A stretch of DNA of 64,000 bases from Campylobacterales bacterium (GTDB taxonomy: Bacteria > Campylobacterota > Campylobacteria > Campylobacterales > Sulfurimonadaceae): the NCBI GenBank assembly GCA_026390115.1, contig JAPLGO010000021.1, forward strand, positions 52,406-116,405. The letters are read 5' to 3'. Of this stretch, positions 37,120-47,989 are shown piece after piece. A program made the position numbers and the translations under genes. The notes under the pieces are model-generated. The model saw nothing but the letters and a program-made list of their open reading frames with translations. It did not search any database and had not been told where the DNA came from. Every line of letters begins with the position of its first letter. Within the stretch, counting starts at the first letter, position 1.

Positions 37120-37783
37120 TTTACTAAAAATAGCAGCCGCTGTCTTAGCTTTAGCAGTAGCTGTTATCGGGCATGAGATTATGCATGGTTTCATTGCTTA
37201 CATGTATGGCGATACAACTGCCAAAAATGCAGGACGCTTATCTATCAACCCGCTCACTCATATCGATTTAGTCGGGACAATCATTGTTCCGCTTACTCTG
37301 TACTTTTTGCCTATACTTCTTGGCGGAGAGAGCGGATTTTTATTTGGCTGGGCAAAACCTGTTCCTATCAACATGTCAACCGTTATAAACAGAGGCGGCT
37401 ACAATGCTGCAATGCAGGTTGATTTAGCAGGAATTGTTTATAACTTTACTTTAGCGGTGTTGGCCTCTGTTGCTGTTGTAGCCCTAGATAAACCGACAGG
37501 CGCGGATGATTTAATCTACATTTTCTTCTATATTTTTGTCTTCAAACTTCTCATTATAAATGTAGTCCTTGGTATATTCAACCTACTCCCTATTCCTCAA
37601 TTTGACGGAGCACATTTTATTATGCATCTTGCTCTCAAATATAAAATCAACTCTATTGCAGAGTTTTTTTATAAAAATGAAAGATATGGAATTATCATCG
37701 TTTTAATCATACTTATGACTCCTTTAAAAAATTATCTGCTTCTCTTTCCTGTACAACTTATTTTAAATTTACTCTTACCATAA
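37106..37783 (+). CDS. Site-2 protease (M50) family membrane metalloprotease
   Basis: 225 residues with about five membrane helices. HEIMHGFIAYMYGD near residue 23 is the HExxH-type zinc site (HEIMH), and NLLPIPQFDGAHF near 160 supplies the second zinc ligand Asp (NPxPxxDG type). There is no PDZ domain, so it belongs to the small FtsH-independent rhomboid-like S2P group rather than RseP. It would cut substrates inside the membrane. It overlaps lepB by 14 bases, linking two membrane proteases. Confidence 0.9.
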   Translation: MESIDLLKIAAAVLALAVAVIGHEIMHGFIAYMYGDTTAKNAGRLSINPLTHIDLVGTIIVPLTLYFLPILLGGESGFLFGWAKPVPINMSTVINRGGYNAAMQVDLAGIVYNFTLAVLASVAVVALDKPTGADDLIYIFFYIFVFKLLIINVVLGIFNLLPIPQFDGAHFIMHLALKYKINSIAEFFYKNERYGIIIVLIILMTPLKNYLLLFPVQLILNLLLP

Positions 37784-37792
37784 AGGAAAAAA

Positions 37793-38230
37793 ATGAAATT
37801 TTATATAGCAACAGACCATGCCGGAATTGATTTAAAAGATTTCACCGTAGAGCTGCTCAAAGAAAAGGGGCATGAAGTAATAGACCTAGGACCTTTTAAT
37901 AAAGAGAGAGTCGATTATCCTGATTATGCAATCAAAGTTTCACAGAGCGTTTTAGGCGATTCTGAGTCACAAGGGATACTTATCTGCGGTTCTGGAATCG
38001 GTATGAGCATGGCAGCAAATAGACACTCAGGCATTCGCGCAGCACTCTGCCATGACGCATACACCGCAACAGTTGCCCGCGCTCACAATGACGCGAATAT
38101 ACTCTGCTTCGGAGAGAGAATCATAGGCAAAGGTGTTGCCGAATCAATCCTAGATGCTTGGATTGCAGGTAGTTTTGAAGGTGGAAGACATGTCGGCAGA
38201 GTTGAAAAGATAGAAGCTATAAAATCTTAA
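37793..38230 (+). CDS. rpiB: Ribose-5-phosphate isomerase B
   Basis: A 145-residue RpiB. Motifs: FYIATDHAGIDLKDFTVELL at the start, VDYPDYAIKVSQ, and GILICGSGIGMSMAANR with the catalytic Cys near 65. NDANILCFGERIIG closes the site. It interconverts ribose-5-P and ribulose-5-P. AAAGGAAAAAA before the ATG is the ribosome site. Confidence 0.95.
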   Translation: MKFYIATDHAGIDLKDFTVELLKEKGHEVIDLGPFNKERVDYPDYAIKVSQSVLGDSESQGILICGSGIGMSMAANRHSGIRAALCHDAYTATVARAHNDANILCFGERIIGKGVAESILDAWIAGSFEGGRHVGRVEKIEAIKS

Positions 38231-38248
38231 AATTTTAAAGGAAAAGTC

Positions 38249-38581
38249 ATGTTTTGGGAATGGTCACTTTTAACAATATTATCAACACTCTCTATCTATT
38301 TATTTGTTAAAATGTACTACTTTAAAAGTATTACCAACAGAGAGCAGAGAAGCAATGACCTCATGAAACTGACACTTCAAGAGGCTGAAATACTTATCAG
38401 GAAATATCAGATCCAGCTTCAAAGAGCTTTGGGAAATGTTGATATTTTAAGTGAAGAGTTAACAAAACTAAGAAATGAACTCAAAGTGTTAAAACAGAGA
38501 AACTCTAAACATAGACAAGAGACAGACCGTTTAAACGGCAAAATCAAAGCGTTAGAGAGTCGTATAGACGCTCTATTATAA
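38249..38581 (+). CDS. Membrane-anchored coiled-coil protein
   Basis: 110 residues. A single N-terminal transmembrane segment ([20 protein letters not shown]) is followed by a coiled coil ([20 protein letters not shown] and [17 protein letters not shown]). No catalytic motif. It lies 18 bp after rpiB and 9 bp before apt in the same operon. Function unknown; it may scaffold a membrane complex. Confidence 0.75.
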   Translation: MFWEWSLLTILSTLSIYLFVKMYYFKSITNREQRSNDLMKLTLQEAEILIRKYQIQLQRALGNVDILSEELTKLRNELKVLKQRNSKHRQETDRLNGKIKALESRIDALL

Positions 38582-38589
38582 GGATATTC

Positions 38590-39138
38590 ATGAAACTCAG
38601 CTCCATTGAGAGAAAAATTATAGAAAATTCCATAAGAGATATAAAAGATTTTCCAAAGCCGGGAATAGTTTTTAAAGACATCACGACTCTTTTGAATGAT
38701 AAAGAGGCTTATGGCGTTTTGATGAATCATCTTTATCAAAAATATAAAGATTATAATTTAGATTATATCGCCGGAATTGATGCAAGAGGCTTTATTTTTG
38801 GGGCGGCATTAGCTCAAATGCTTAGCATAGGGTTTGTACCTATCAGAAAAAGAGGCAAACTTCCATATACGACTATCAGTGAAAAATATTCTCTCGAGTA
38901 TGGAGTAGATGAAGTAGAGGTTCATATAGATGCTTTTAGTAAGATTCCTCATGCAAGAGTTCTTCTCATAGATGACCTCATTGCCACGGGCGGAACTGCC
39001 AATGCGGCAGCAAAACTTATAAAACAAGCCGGCGGAGAGTGTATTGAGGCATGTTTTGTTTTAGGACTTACTTTTTTAGACGGAATTGAAAATTTAAAAA
39101 ATCAAACTACAGTTTATTCTATTATTGAGGTCGCATAA
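38590..39138 (+). CDS. apt: Adenine phosphoribosyltransferase
   Basis: A 182-residue Apt. [18 protein letters not shown] is the N-terminal signature, [20 protein letters not shown] binds purine, and [20 protein letters not shown] is the PRPP loop. It salvages adenine to AMP. Its TAA overlaps the trpB ATG by one base, so the two are translationally coupled. Confidence 0.96.
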   Translation: MKLSSIERKIIENSIRDIKDFPKPGIVFKDITTLLNDKEAYGVLMNHLYQKYKDYNLDYIAGIDARGFIFGAALAQMLSIGFVPIRKRGKLPYTTISEKYSLEYGVDEVEVHIDAFSKIPHARVLLIDDLIATGGTANAAAKLIKQAGGECIEACFVLGLTFLDGIENLKNQTTVYSIIEVA

Positions 39139-40340
39139 TGTATATACCATCACCATCAAAATATGATCCGGATGAAAATGGACACTTCGGGATTTTTGGA
39201 GGCAGATATGTTCCTGAAACATTGATGCCGGCGCTTTTAAGACTTAGCGATGAATACAAAAAAATTCGTTTTGACAAAGAGTTTTGGAGTGAAGTTCACT
39301 ACTACTTAAAAGATTATGTAGGGCGCCCTTCCCCTCTTTACTTTGCAAAAAACATCTCTGATGAAATCGGTGCTAAAGTTTACCTCAAACGAGAAGATTT
39401 AAATCATACGGGTGCTCACAAAGTAAACAATGTTATCGCTCAAGGAATCATGGCAAAAAAACTCGGTTATAAAAAAATAATTGCCGAAACGGGTGCGGGT
39501 CAGCATGGCGTAGCAACTGCAACAGTCTGCGCACTTTTAGGTTTAGAGTGTGAGATATTTATGGGTGCCAAAGATGTTGAGAGACAAGAGTTGAATGTTT
39601 TTCGTATGAAGCTTTTAGGTGCAAAAGTAAACTCCGTTGCAAGCGGTTCAAAAACTCTAAAAGATGCTATGAATGATGCAATCCGCCACTGGGTTACAAA
39701 TGCGAGAGATACTTTTTATATCATAGGAACAGTTGCTGGACCGCATCCCTACCCTATGATGGTGAGAGATTTTCAAGCCATAATCGGCTACGAAGCAAGA
39801 GCACAGATTTTGGAAAAAGAGAACCGATTACCAGATTATGTGATTGCATGTATCGGCGGTGGAAGCAACGCTATTGGAACTTTTCAGCACTTTTTGGAAG
39901 ATAAAGAAGTAAAGTGTATCGGTATAGAAGCTGGCGGCCTAGGCGTAGAAACCGACAAACATGGCTGTTCTTTAGAAAAAGGACGCCCTGGAGTTTTGCA
40001 TGGTCAAATGACTTATCTGCTTCAAGATGAAGATGGACAAATTCAAGAAGCTCACTCCATAAGTGCAGGACTTGATTACCCTGGAATCGGACCTGAACAT
40101 GCTTTTCACAAAGATAATAAATCTGTAAGCTATGACAATATAACAGATCAAGAAGCACTAGATGCCTTTGTTTGGCTCTCCAGAAGAGAAGGAATTATTC
40201 CTGCTTTTGAGAGTGCACATGCTGTGGCATACCTCAAAAAAATGACAAATATAAAAGATAAACTTATCATAGTAACCCTATCAGGTCGCGGCGATAAAGA
40301 TATGATACAAGCGAAAAACATACTAAAATTTGACAACTGA
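39138..40340 (+). CDS. trpB: Tryptophan synthase beta subunit
   Basis: A 400-residue TrpB1. [20 protein letters not shown], then [20 protein letters not shown] with the PLP Lys near 93, [20 protein letters not shown] and [15 protein letters not shown]. Ends [14 protein letters not shown]. It joins indole and serine to make tryptophan and normally works with TrpA, which is absent from the window. It is the last gene of the folD operon. Confidence 0.97.
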   Translation: MYIPSPSKYDPDENGHFGIFGGRYVPETLMPALLRLSDEYKKIRFDKEFWSEVHYYLKDYVGRPSPLYFAKNISDEIGAKVYLKREDLNHTGAHKVNNVIAQGIMAKKLGYKKIIAETGAGQHGVATATVCALLGLECEIFMGAKDVERQELNVFRMKLLGAKVNSVASGSKTLKDAMNDAIRHWVTNARDTFYIIGTVAGPHPYPMMVRDFQAIIGYEARAQILEKENRLPDYVIACIGGGSNAIGTFQHFLEDKEVKCIGIEAGGLGVETDKHGCSLEKGRPGVLHGQMTYLLQDEDGQIQEAHSISAGLDYPGIGPEHAFHKDNKSVSYDNITDQEALDAFVWLSRREGIIPAFESAHAVAYLKKMTNIKDKLIIVTLSGRGDKDMIQAKNILKFDN

Positions 40341-40396
40341 TATAAAAATCATATACTCAAATTAAATGTAGTAGCAACACAAAATAGGAAGCGGCA

Positions 40397-42943
40397 ATGC
40401 CAAAAACATTAAAAAATTTTATATTTTCAATAAATATTATACTTTTATCATCCCTATTTGTGTTGATATTTATCTTTACAACTTATCTACATACGGCTTT
40501 GGCACAAAAAGAGGCAATCAAACATGCGAATGCTATCTCCAGTCAAGTTTTTTCATCCATGTACCAAGTGATGAAGAGAGGCTGGAGTAAAGATGAGCTG
40601 AATGATTTTATGAATGCACTCAAAGATAACTTTAAAGAGAGCAACTACACTATAAATATTTACCGTAGTGAAGTAGTAAAAGAGCTTTTTGGGGAAGTTC
40701 ATGAAAAAACAAAAGATGAAATTGTCAATAGAGTTTTTAGCAGTGGTGAAAAATTAACTTTAAGTGAAACGCAAGTCATTAGAAATCTTTTGCCACTCAA
40801 CGCAAAGGGAGAGTGTCTAGTCTGCCACACAAATGCAAAGGTCGGAGACACTCTAGGTGTTATAGATGTTGAGCAAAATTTAATCAACATTATTCAAGAA
40901 ACATTTTTAGAGTATATATACTTCTTTTTAATTGTTCTCCCTCTCTTTGGGCTAGCAGCATTTCTTGCTTCAAGATTCACAACTTCAAAAATATCAGATG
41001 CTCTAAAACTATTTAATCAAAAAGTTCAAAACATTAATTCAATAGAAGATTTTAAAGAGTTTGACCCAACAGAGATAGATTTAAAATTTAGTGAAATGAA
41101 TGAAATCATTACAAATGTAAATGAATTAGCGACAAAACTGAAAGCTATTGCCGTTGATAAAGACCTTTTAGAGTTTGAAGTGCAACTTTTAGATAAATTC
41201 ATAATTTCCTCTGAGGTTGTAAAAGATTGGCATGACTATATTAATGAACTTCTCATTGATATAAATAAAGTCATGCCGACATATACTCTTATGACAATAT
41301 TTAGAGTGGGTGATGATCAGTTTGAAGTGGATATATTTTGGTTTGGCATTCCCGAGAATGATGTAAAAGAAAGCTTTGAATCATATGTAAGGAAATCTGT
41401 TCAAGAGAGTGACCATTTTTTAGGTTACACTGATTATACAATTCGCCACAACACATCTGAATATAACAGATGTATAAATCTAAACGACTATGAAAACTTT
41501 GCACACAGAACAAAATCACTCTTTTTAGACACTCCTAGAATCGGTGGAATAGTAGGTTTGAGTGTTCAATCAGATATAGTAGCAGACCCTATTAAACATA
41601 TAGTTATTGACAGCATATTAACAACTATGGCAAATCTTGTGGGTTCTGTTAAAGCTATCAATAAATATACAAACGACCTTGAATATTATGCGGCGCACGA
41701 CCCATTGACAGGACTCTTTAATCAACGAGTTTTTACCGATTTTTTAGGTTATGAGATAAAACGATCCATATCCCATGAGCATCATTTTGCTCTGATGGTT
41801 ATAGATTGCGACAATTTTAAACCTATAAACGATAAATATGGTCACGCCTTTGGAGACCTTTATCTCCAAGAGTTTGCAAAAGTTTTAGGCGAAACAAAGA
41901 GGTCCGAAGATATTCTCTCGCGCTACGGCGGAGATGAATTTACACTCATTTTGCCAGAATGCGGATTAGAGTGTGCTCTAGCGGTTTCAAACAAAATCAT
42001 AAAAGCAATAGAAGATTTCAGGCTGCTGAGTGCGGATGGAAACTATGTAGGAGTTACTGTCTCTATCGGTATTTCTATCTATCCTGAACATGCAAAAACC
42101 GAAAAAGATCTCTTCTTAATAGCCGATGGCATGATGTACAAAGCGAAAGAAGAGGGAAAAAATGGTGTTAGAATTCCTTCGGGCGATGACCTTATCTCTG
42201 TAATAAAAGAGCAAAAAGCAAAATCCGCTCTACTCATTGACGCTGTTGCGAACAACCGTATTGTTCCCTATTTTCAGCCTATACAAACAGCATCAACTCG
42301 TAAAAACGAGATTCATGAACTTCTCATGCGAATAGAGATAGACGGAAAAGTTATACCTGCTTACGAATTTATCGAGGTGGCAGAGAGCATGAGTATGATA
42401 AATCGCATGGATTTAATCAATATAGAAAATGCTTTTATTAAGATTAAAGAAGAAAAGTATCAAGGAATCCTATTTATTAACCTATCCCCAAAATCTCTCA
42501 TTGTCGGAAATTATGCAGACTCAATAACACAGCTTATCAAACAATACGATATTTCTAAAGACTGTATAGTATTTGAAATTACAGAAAGAGAAACAGTAAA
42601 AAACTTTTCTGTTTTAGAGAAATTTGTTTTGAATTTAAAAATGGCTGGATATAAATTTGCAATTGATGATTTTGGTTCTGGTTTTTCATCGTTTCACTAC
42701 ATCAAAAAATTCCCTATTGATTACCTAAAAATTGATGGAGAGTTTATAATAAACATCAATAAAGATGAAAAAGACCGTGCTTTTGTCTATAGTATTTTAA
42801 CTTTAGCAAAAGAGTTAAATGTAAAAACTGTTGCCGAATACGTAGAAGATGAAGAGATAGTAAAAACTCTAAGAGAGATGGGTGTTGATTATCTTCAAGG
42901 ATTCCACATAGGAAGACCACAAAATACTTTTACAATTTCCTAA
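40397..42943 (+). CDS. GGDEF-EAL protein with periplasmic haem-motif sensor
   Basis: 848 residues. Transmembrane helices at about 8-35 and 170-195 bracket a periplasmic domain that contains a CxxCH haem-attachment motif (GECLVCHTNAKVGD, residues 137-150), like DUF3365/Tll0287 haem sensors. Residues 430-600 are a GGDEF domain (LSRYGGDEFTLIL) with I-site RSED five residues ahead. Residues 620-848 are an EAL domain with DDFGSGFSSFHYIKKF intact, but EAL reads ELL and the later AEGVE motif reads AEYVE, so phosphodiesterase activity is doubtful. It probably couples redox, NO or CO sensing to cyclic di-GMP. Confidence 0.88.
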   Translation: MPKTLKNFIFSINIILLSSLFVLIFIFTTYLHTALAQKEAIKHANAISSQVFSSMYQVMKRGWSKDELNDFMNALKDNFKESNYTINIYRSEVVKELFGEVHEKTKDEIVNRVFSSGEKLTLSETQVIRNLLPLNAKGECLVCHTNAKVGDTLGVIDVEQNLINIIQETFLEYIYFFLIVLPLFGLAAFLASRFTTSKISDALKLFNQKVQNINSIEDFKEFDPTEIDLKFSEMNEIITNVNELATKLKAIAVDKDLLEFEVQLLDKFIISSEVVKDWHDYINELLIDINKVMPTYTLMTIFRVGDDQFEVDIFWFGIPENDVKESFESYVRKSVQESDHFLGYTDYTIRHNTSEYNRCINLNDYENFAHRTKSLFLDTPRIGGIVGLSVQSDIVADPIKHIVIDSILTTMANLVGSVKAINKYTNDLEYYAAHDPLTGLFNQRVFTDFLGYEIKRSISHEHHFALMVIDCDNFKPINDKYGHAFGDLYLQEFAKVLGETKRSEDILSRYGGDEFTLILPECGLECALAVSNKIIKAIEDFRLLSADGNYVGVTVSIGISIYPEHAKTEKDLFLIADGMMYKAKEEGKNGVRIPSGDDLISVIKEQKAKSALLIDAVANNRIVPYFQPIQTASTRKNEIHELLMRIEIDGKVIPAYEFIEVAESMSMINRMDLINIENAFIKIKEEKYQGILFINLSPKSLIVGNYADSITQLIKQYDISKDCIVFEITERETVKNFSVLEKFVLNLKMAGYKFAIDDFGSGFSSFHYIKKFPIDYLKIDGEFIININKDEKDRAFVYSILTLAKELNVKTVAEYVEDEEIVKTLREMGVDYLQGFHIGRPQNTFTIS

Positions 42944-43022
42944 AGAAACATTTTCACCGTGCGAAAAGCGATTCTCTTGTTTTCGTAGATTTAGGGGATT
43001 ATAGGGAGAATTTATCCCTGCC

Positions 43023-43048
43023 ACTAAAACGGACGCGTCCGTTTTAGT
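43023..43048. terminator. 26-bp perfect palindrome between convergent genes
   Basis: ACTAAAACGGACG followed directly by its complement, with no loop. The GC-rich centre and AT outer arms could form a terminator for the GGDEF-EAL gene and the chemoreceptor gene. The near-perfect symmetry would also suit a protein-binding site. The 75 bp before it may be part of a dispersed repeat. Confidence 0.6.
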
Positions 43049-43065
43049 ACATAACATTAAACTGA

Positions 43066-45198
43066 CTAAGCTTTATGTTTATCTTCTAGCAGGTTATCAA
43101 GAAATCCAAACAGCTCTTGAGAAGCAATCTCAGACTCTCTAAAGAGTTTCAAAATATCCTCATTTTTAGTATTTTCAGACCCTATAAGTAACATAACTTT
43201 TTTCATATTCTCATGTATAACGGCATGCGGTTTTTCTAGGGATACAAAGGAAGAAGAGCTTTTAAACTCCTCTTTTCCTATATTTGCGTACCATACTCCA
43301 AGATTACAGTTGGTATGGTCACTCAGATTGTGGTTAGGCTTAGATTCAAATACGGAGGAGTAGGAGTTTGTTTTAAATATCATATGATCAAGTTTCGCCA
43401 TGTTTACAAAAAGTTCATGTCCAACTTTAAAGTTGTCTGCTTTAATCTTATCGACATTAGTGACCATCTCATGCATAACATTTCTAAACTCATCCAATTT
43501 TCTTTGTGATTCAGATGCAGAATCATCAATTTTCTCACTATTTTCTGCCATAGAAATAGAGTTTTGTTTCAGCACACTAATATTTGCCTCAACTTCACTC
43601 GTTGCTTTTTGAGTTCTTTCTGCAAGCTTTCTCACTTCATCTGCAACAACTGCAAATCCCCGTCCATGCTCACCGGCTCTTGCAGCTTCAATAGCAGCAT
43701 TGAGTGCAAGTAAATTTGTTTGGTCAGAAATATCTTTGATAAGAGCTATAACACTGTAGATCTCTGCTACATTCGTATTTAATTGCTCAGATGAGATTCT
43801 TGAATCGCCTATCATCTCTGAGATTTGTGAAATATTTTCTATTATCTCATCCGTCGAAGTTGTAACCCTTTTGATAACTTCTCCGGTAACTGTATTTAAA
43901 TCATTTATTTCATTTATATTCTCAATATTGACGCGCATGCTTTTATGTAAATCGTTTGCATTAGCTATTGAGCCGGTAATCATCTCATGTGAAAGCTGAA
44001 CGCTCAACTCATTTTTTTCTAACGCGATTACAATCTCTTTTGAGGAATATTCAGCTTTTCTTGCCTCCTCCTTTGCCTCATTTGAGAGTGCTTCAACCTT
44101 ATTTAAAAAGGTGTTAAAACTTGCACTTGCAGACCCTAGTTCATCATTAGAGAGAACCGGCAATCTTTTAGATAAATCTGCATCGCCCTGAGCTAACTCT
44201 TGTGCCACTCTGTCAAGATTTACAATCGGATTTACGACTACTCTTTTTACAACAATCATTAAGAATATAAGAATAATTAAATCACTCACAGCCATAATTA
44301 CAACTTGTCTAATGAGAGATTCCTTAGAGTGAGAAAGAGTTTTTTCAACCGCAGAAATCGGCTTCGCTACAATTGCATACCCGACTGTTTTTTTAGAAAA
44401 ATCAACGATTTGCTCTGAAGCTACAAAATAATTTTTCGTGTGAAGCCCGCTTTTAATATCTTTTATATCAATTCCTGCTAATTCATTAAAGAGATTTTTA
44501 TCTATCTCTTTTTCTGGAACTGCAAGTGTATAGTTGTCAAATTTTGGTGCATTTGCCAAATCTTTTGCTTCTGCTATATACTCATTGTTCAAAAGAAAAA
44601 CAACATCTAAGCCGTAAGCATTTTTAGCCGTTTTAATCACAGAACTCAGACCCTGCATAAATTCAACCGAACCTAGATACTCTCCTTCACTTATAACAGG
44701 AGCTATACCACGGAAGGTAAGTCCTGCATTTCCAATTTCTATGGCTGTTAAAGGTTTTCTGCTCTCTTTTACTTTCACTATGGAGTGTCTAAATGAACTC
44801 AAAGCATCTCCAAATTCCTGAGGTTTCCATGATCTTAAAAAACTCTTTACATCCGCAGTATGTATGTGAATTTTTATATTCTGAAACTGTGTATTCTCTT
44901 TGAATGTTTGAGTTAAATTGTTCAACCCGCTGATAGCTATTTTTCTATCATCCTCTTTGAGCGCCTTGATTGTGTAGTAATTATCAGCCATACTGATGGC
45001 GTTTGTCAAACCCACACTCTCTTTTGCTTCCATCAGATCCTTATAAGTCGAACGCATATAACTGTTTTGGGAGTTATAAACATCCTCTTGCATCTGATTT
45101 ATCGAGTATATATAATTTATACCTATAACCAAAAAACCCAACAATATTGATAAGACTAAAGGAATTTGAACCTTGCTTCCAACACTCATATTTTTCAT
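43066..45198 (-). CDS. Methyl-accepting chemotaxis protein with CZB domain
   Basis: 710 residues. TM1 near 10-30, a periplasmic Cache-like sensor (about 35-290), TM2 near 300-320, a HAMP domain ([20 protein letters not shown]), and the signalling hairpin [20 protein letters not shown] with [20 protein letters not shown]. The C-terminal 100 residues form a chemoreceptor zinc-binding domain: [30 protein letters not shown] with the key Cys, and [14 protein letters not shown] domains bind zinc and can sense oxidants such as hypochlorous acid or zinc itself. No CheA is nearby; the receptor would signal to a flagellar array encoded elsewhere. Confidence 0.92.
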   Translation of the reverse strand: MKNMSVGSKVQIPLVLSILLGFLVIGINYIYSINQMQEDVYNSQNSYMRSTYKDLMEAKESVGLTNAISMADNYYTIKALKEDDRKIAISGLNNLTQTFKENTQFQNIKIHIHTADVKSFLRSWKPQEFGDALSSFRHSIVKVKESRKPLTAIEIGNAGLTFRGIAPVISEGEYLGSVEFMQGLSSVIKTAKNAYGLDVVFLLNNEYIAEAKDLANAPKFDNYTLAVPEKEIDKNLFNELAGIDIKDIKSGLHTKNYFVASEQIVDFSKKTVGYAIVAKPISAVEKTLSHSKESLIRQVVIMAVSDLIILIFLMIVVKRVVVNPIVNLDRVAQELAQGDADLSKRLPVLSNDELGSASASFNTFLNKVEALSNEAKEEARKAEYSSKEIVIALEKNELSVQLSHEMITGSIANANDLHKSMRVNIENINEINDLNTVTGEVIKRVTTSTDEIIENISQISEMIGDSRISSEQLNTNVAEIYSVIALIKDISDQTNLLALNAAIEAARAGEHGRGFAVVADEVRKLAERTQKATSEVEANISVLKQNSISMAENSEKIDDSASESQRKLDEFRNVMHEMVTNVDKIKADNFKVGHELFVNMAKLDHMIFKTNSYSSVFESKPNHNLSDHTNCNLGVWYANIGKEEFKSSSSFVSLEKPHAVIHENMKKVMLLIGSENTKNEDILKLFRESEIASQELFGFLDNLLEDKHKA

Positions 45199-45348
45199 TT
45201 CTTACTCCCTTGTTTTTAACTATTTCTTGTATTTTATCAAATTAAATCATAAAGCCACCCTACCTGATTTTATAAGAGTATGTGTACTTTATTTTATATA
45301 TTTTTTTGCTATTATCTCAACTACAAAATTTAAAAAAAATGGATCGAC

Positions 45349-46764
45349 ATGAATATCAAACTATCAAATAAAAACAGTACCGATGTAAACGCAGACATTT
45401 TAGTTGAGTTTGTAACGCCGGATGAATTATCAAAGCATGCGGAAGTTGCAATTTTAAATAAAGCCGGATTTAAAGCCGAACAAGACTCTACCTGCTTCTT
45501 ACATGAAAAAGGACTTCTTTTTTGTGGAGTGGACAGCCAAAAAAGTGACGATATACGAAGCGCCATGGCATGTGGAATCAAGTTGCTAAAAGCATCAAAC
45601 TATGAAAGTGCAAAAGTAAGTATACATTCAAAAAGAACTTTAGCCGCTTTAGTAGATGGCATCATCCTTGGCGGATATGAGTACAATGTTTACAAGTCCA
45701 AACCAAAAAAATCAATACTCAAAAAATTATTTTTAACTGCCGATGGATTAGACTTTGAAAAAATAGAAAAAGTATTCAACGAGGCGGTAATCGTAGCAAA
45801 CGCTACAAATTTTACCCGTGACATAGTAAACACTACTCCACATGATTTGCACCCGCAAACTCTTGTATCTCTTGCTCAAAAACTGGCAGAAGAGAACAAC
45901 CTCGGATGTAAAATTCTTCAAGAAGAGGAGTTAAAAAAAGAGAATATGCATGCTATGCTAGCCGTCGGACGTGCTTCTGTTCATGGAAGTGCCTTAATCC
46001 ATCTCTCTTACAAACCAAAAAATCCTAAACAAATCATCTCTCTCGTAGGAAAAGGTCTCACTTATGACAGCGGTGGACTAAGCCTCAAACCCGCAACCTC
46101 GATGGTCACTATGAAAATGGACAAAGCAGGGGCATGTGGAGTTTTAGGAATGATAAAAGCTGCAAGTGAGTTGAAACTTGATGTTGAAATTCATGCTTTC
46201 ATTGGAGCAGTTGAAAATATGATTGGAGGAGATGCTTACAAACCTGACGATGTTTTAGTTGCAAGAAGCGGAACGACTATCGAGGTAAGAAATACGGATG
46301 CAGAGGGTCGTTTGGTTTTAGCAGATGTTCTTTCGTACGCGCAAGACAAGGTAAAAGCCGATGGAATATTTGACTTTGCTACGCTTACAGGTGCATGTGT
46401 TGTCGCTCTCGGGCCCTTTACAACGGGCATCATGGGACACTCACATAAACTCAAACATGAGTTCTCCAAGGCAGGAAGCAACTCGGGAGAGCTCACAGGT
46501 TCGCTTCCATTTAACAAACATCTCAAAAAATTTCTAAAAAGTGAAATAGCAGACATCTCAAATACTTCATCTAAACCATACGGCGGGGCGATTACCGCAG
46601 GACTGTTTTTGGATACATTCATAAAAGATGAAAACAAAGAGAAGTGGATGCACTTCGACATTGCAGGCTCTGCATATACTGAAACTCCGTGGGACTGTAA
46701 TGTCTATGGTGCAACAGGTGCGGGTGTTCGAATGATGTGTGAATATTTAAAAAGTATAGATTAG
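45349..46764 (+). CDS. pepA: Leucyl aminopeptidase
   Basis: A 471-residue M17 peptidase. The catalytic C-terminal domain has GLTYDSGGLSLKPATSMVTM with metal ligands, and NTDAEGRLVLADVLSYAQ, the M17 signature. It removes N-terminal residues from peptides in the cytosol using two metal ions. Stands alone before ychF with an 87-bp gap. Confidence 0.96.
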   Translation: MNIKLSNKNSTDVNADILVEFVTPDELSKHAEVAILNKAGFKAEQDSTCFLHEKGLLFCGVDSQKSDDIRSAMACGIKLLKASNYESAKVSIHSKRTLAALVDGIILGGYEYNVYKSKPKKSILKKLFLTADGLDFEKIEKVFNEAVIVANATNFTRDIVNTTPHDLHPQTLVSLAQKLAEENNLGCKILQEEELKKENMHAMLAVGRASVHGSALIHLSYKPKNPKQIISLVGKGLTYDSGGLSLKPATSMVTMKMDKAGACGVLGMIKAASELKLDVEIHAFIGAVENMIGGDAYKPDDVLVARSGTTIEVRNTDAEGRLVLADVLSYAQDKVKADGIFDFATLTGACVVALGPFTTGIMGHSHKLKHEFSKAGSNSGELTGSLPFNKHLKKFLKSEIADISNTSSKPYGGAITAGLFLDTFIKDENKEKWMHFDIAGSAYTETPWDCNVYGATGAGVRMMCEYLKSID

Positions 46765-46851
46765 TTTTAGATTTTCACATGCCAAACTTCGGAATGTGGA
46801 TTATCAAGTAAAGTTTCGTTAAAATTACACAATTATTATAAAAGGTTAAAA

Positions 46852-47952
46852 ATGGGATTAAGCATCGGTTTAGTAGGACTTCCAAATGTAGGCAAATCAA
46901 CAACATTCAACGCACTCACAAAAGCACAAAACGCAGAAGCTGCAAACTACCCTTTTTGTACGATAGAACCAAATAAAGCAGTTGTTCCGGTTCCTGATAA
47001 AAGATTAGCAGAGCTAGCAAAAATTGTTAATCCTGAGAGAATTCAATACTCTGTTGTGGATTTCGTTGACATTGCAGGTTTGGTTAGAGGTGCTTCCAAA
47101 GGTGAAGGTTTAGGAAACAAGTTCCTCTCTACCATTCGTGAAACTGAGGTAATTCTTCAGATTGTGAGATGTTTTGATGATGAAAATATTGTTCACAATG
47201 AGGGAAATATTGATCCTTTACGAGATGTTGATATTATTGAGGGTGAGCTGATTTTAGCTGACATCGAGGTTTTACAAAACAGAATTGAGAGACTCAAAAA
47301 ACAGTCCAAATTTGATAAAAATGCTGCGGCAGTTTTAGTTATTGCCGAAGAGCTTTTGGAATTTTTAGCGGATGGAAATCTTGCTCGAAACTTTTCAAAA
47401 ACCGATACCGAAGAGTATGTGCAGCTCAATCATGAAGTAAGACTTTTAACCAACAAAGAGATTATGTATGGTGCGAATGTTGATGAGAATGGACTGCTTG
47501 AAGATAACGATTATGTTATAAGACTTCGCGAACATGCAAACAAAAGTAATTGCGAAATCATTAAACTCTGTGCAAAAATCGAAGAGGAGCTAATCGGTCT
47601 TGAAGATGACGAGGCACAAGAGTTTTTAACGGACCTTGGTGTAACAGAATCAGGACTGGAGCAGATTATCCATAAAGGTTTTGACAAACTTGGTCTTATG
47701 AGCTACTTTACAGCGGGCGTAAAAGAGGTTCGTGCTTGGACGATACATAAAAATACGACAGCTCCAAAAGCGGCAGCAGTTATACACAACGATTTCGAGA
47801 AAGGTTTTATTCGTGCTGAAGTTATTGCTTACAATGATTTTATTACACTCGGTGGCGAAGCAAAAGCCAAAGAAGCCGGTAAAATGAGATTAGAAGGCAA
47901 AGAGTACATTGTACAAGACGGCGATATTATGCACTTTAGGTTTAATGTTTAA
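46852..47952 (+). CDS. ychF: Redox-responsive ATPase YchF
   Basis: A 366-residue Obg-like P-loop NTPase. The P-loop is [20 protein letters not shown], the G3 region is [20 protein letters not shown], and the noncanonical NMxE region is near 200. The C-terminal TGS domain ([20 protein letters not shown], then GFIRAEV) closes the protein. YchF prefers ATP over GTP and acts with ribosomes and in oxidative stress. Confidence 0.97.
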   Translation: MGLSIGLVGLPNVGKSTTFNALTKAQNAEAANYPFCTIEPNKAVVPVPDKRLAELAKIVNPERIQYSVVDFVDIAGLVRGASKGEGLGNKFLSTIRETEVILQIVRCFDDENIVHNEGNIDPLRDVDIIEGELILADIEVLQNRIERLKKQSKFDKNAAAVLVIAEELLEFLADGNLARNFSKTDTEEYVQLNHEVRLLTNKEIMYGANVDENGLLEDNDYVIRLREHANKSNCEIIKLCAKIEEELIGLEDDEAQEFLTDLGVTESGLEQIIHKGFDKLGLMSYFTAGVKEVRAWTIHKNTTAPKAAAVIHNDFEKGFIRAEVIAYNDFITLGGEAKAKEAGKMRLEGKEYIVQDGDIMHFRFNV

Positions 47953-47989
47953 TTTATGTTACACACTAATAAAAAGGTAGGAAATTATC

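Noticed and set aside
42869..43057. A 62-codon minus-strand frame over the 3' end of the GGDEF-EAL gene
   Set aside because: It overlaps real coding sequence and a palindrome, and its peptide looks like translated intergenic repeat.
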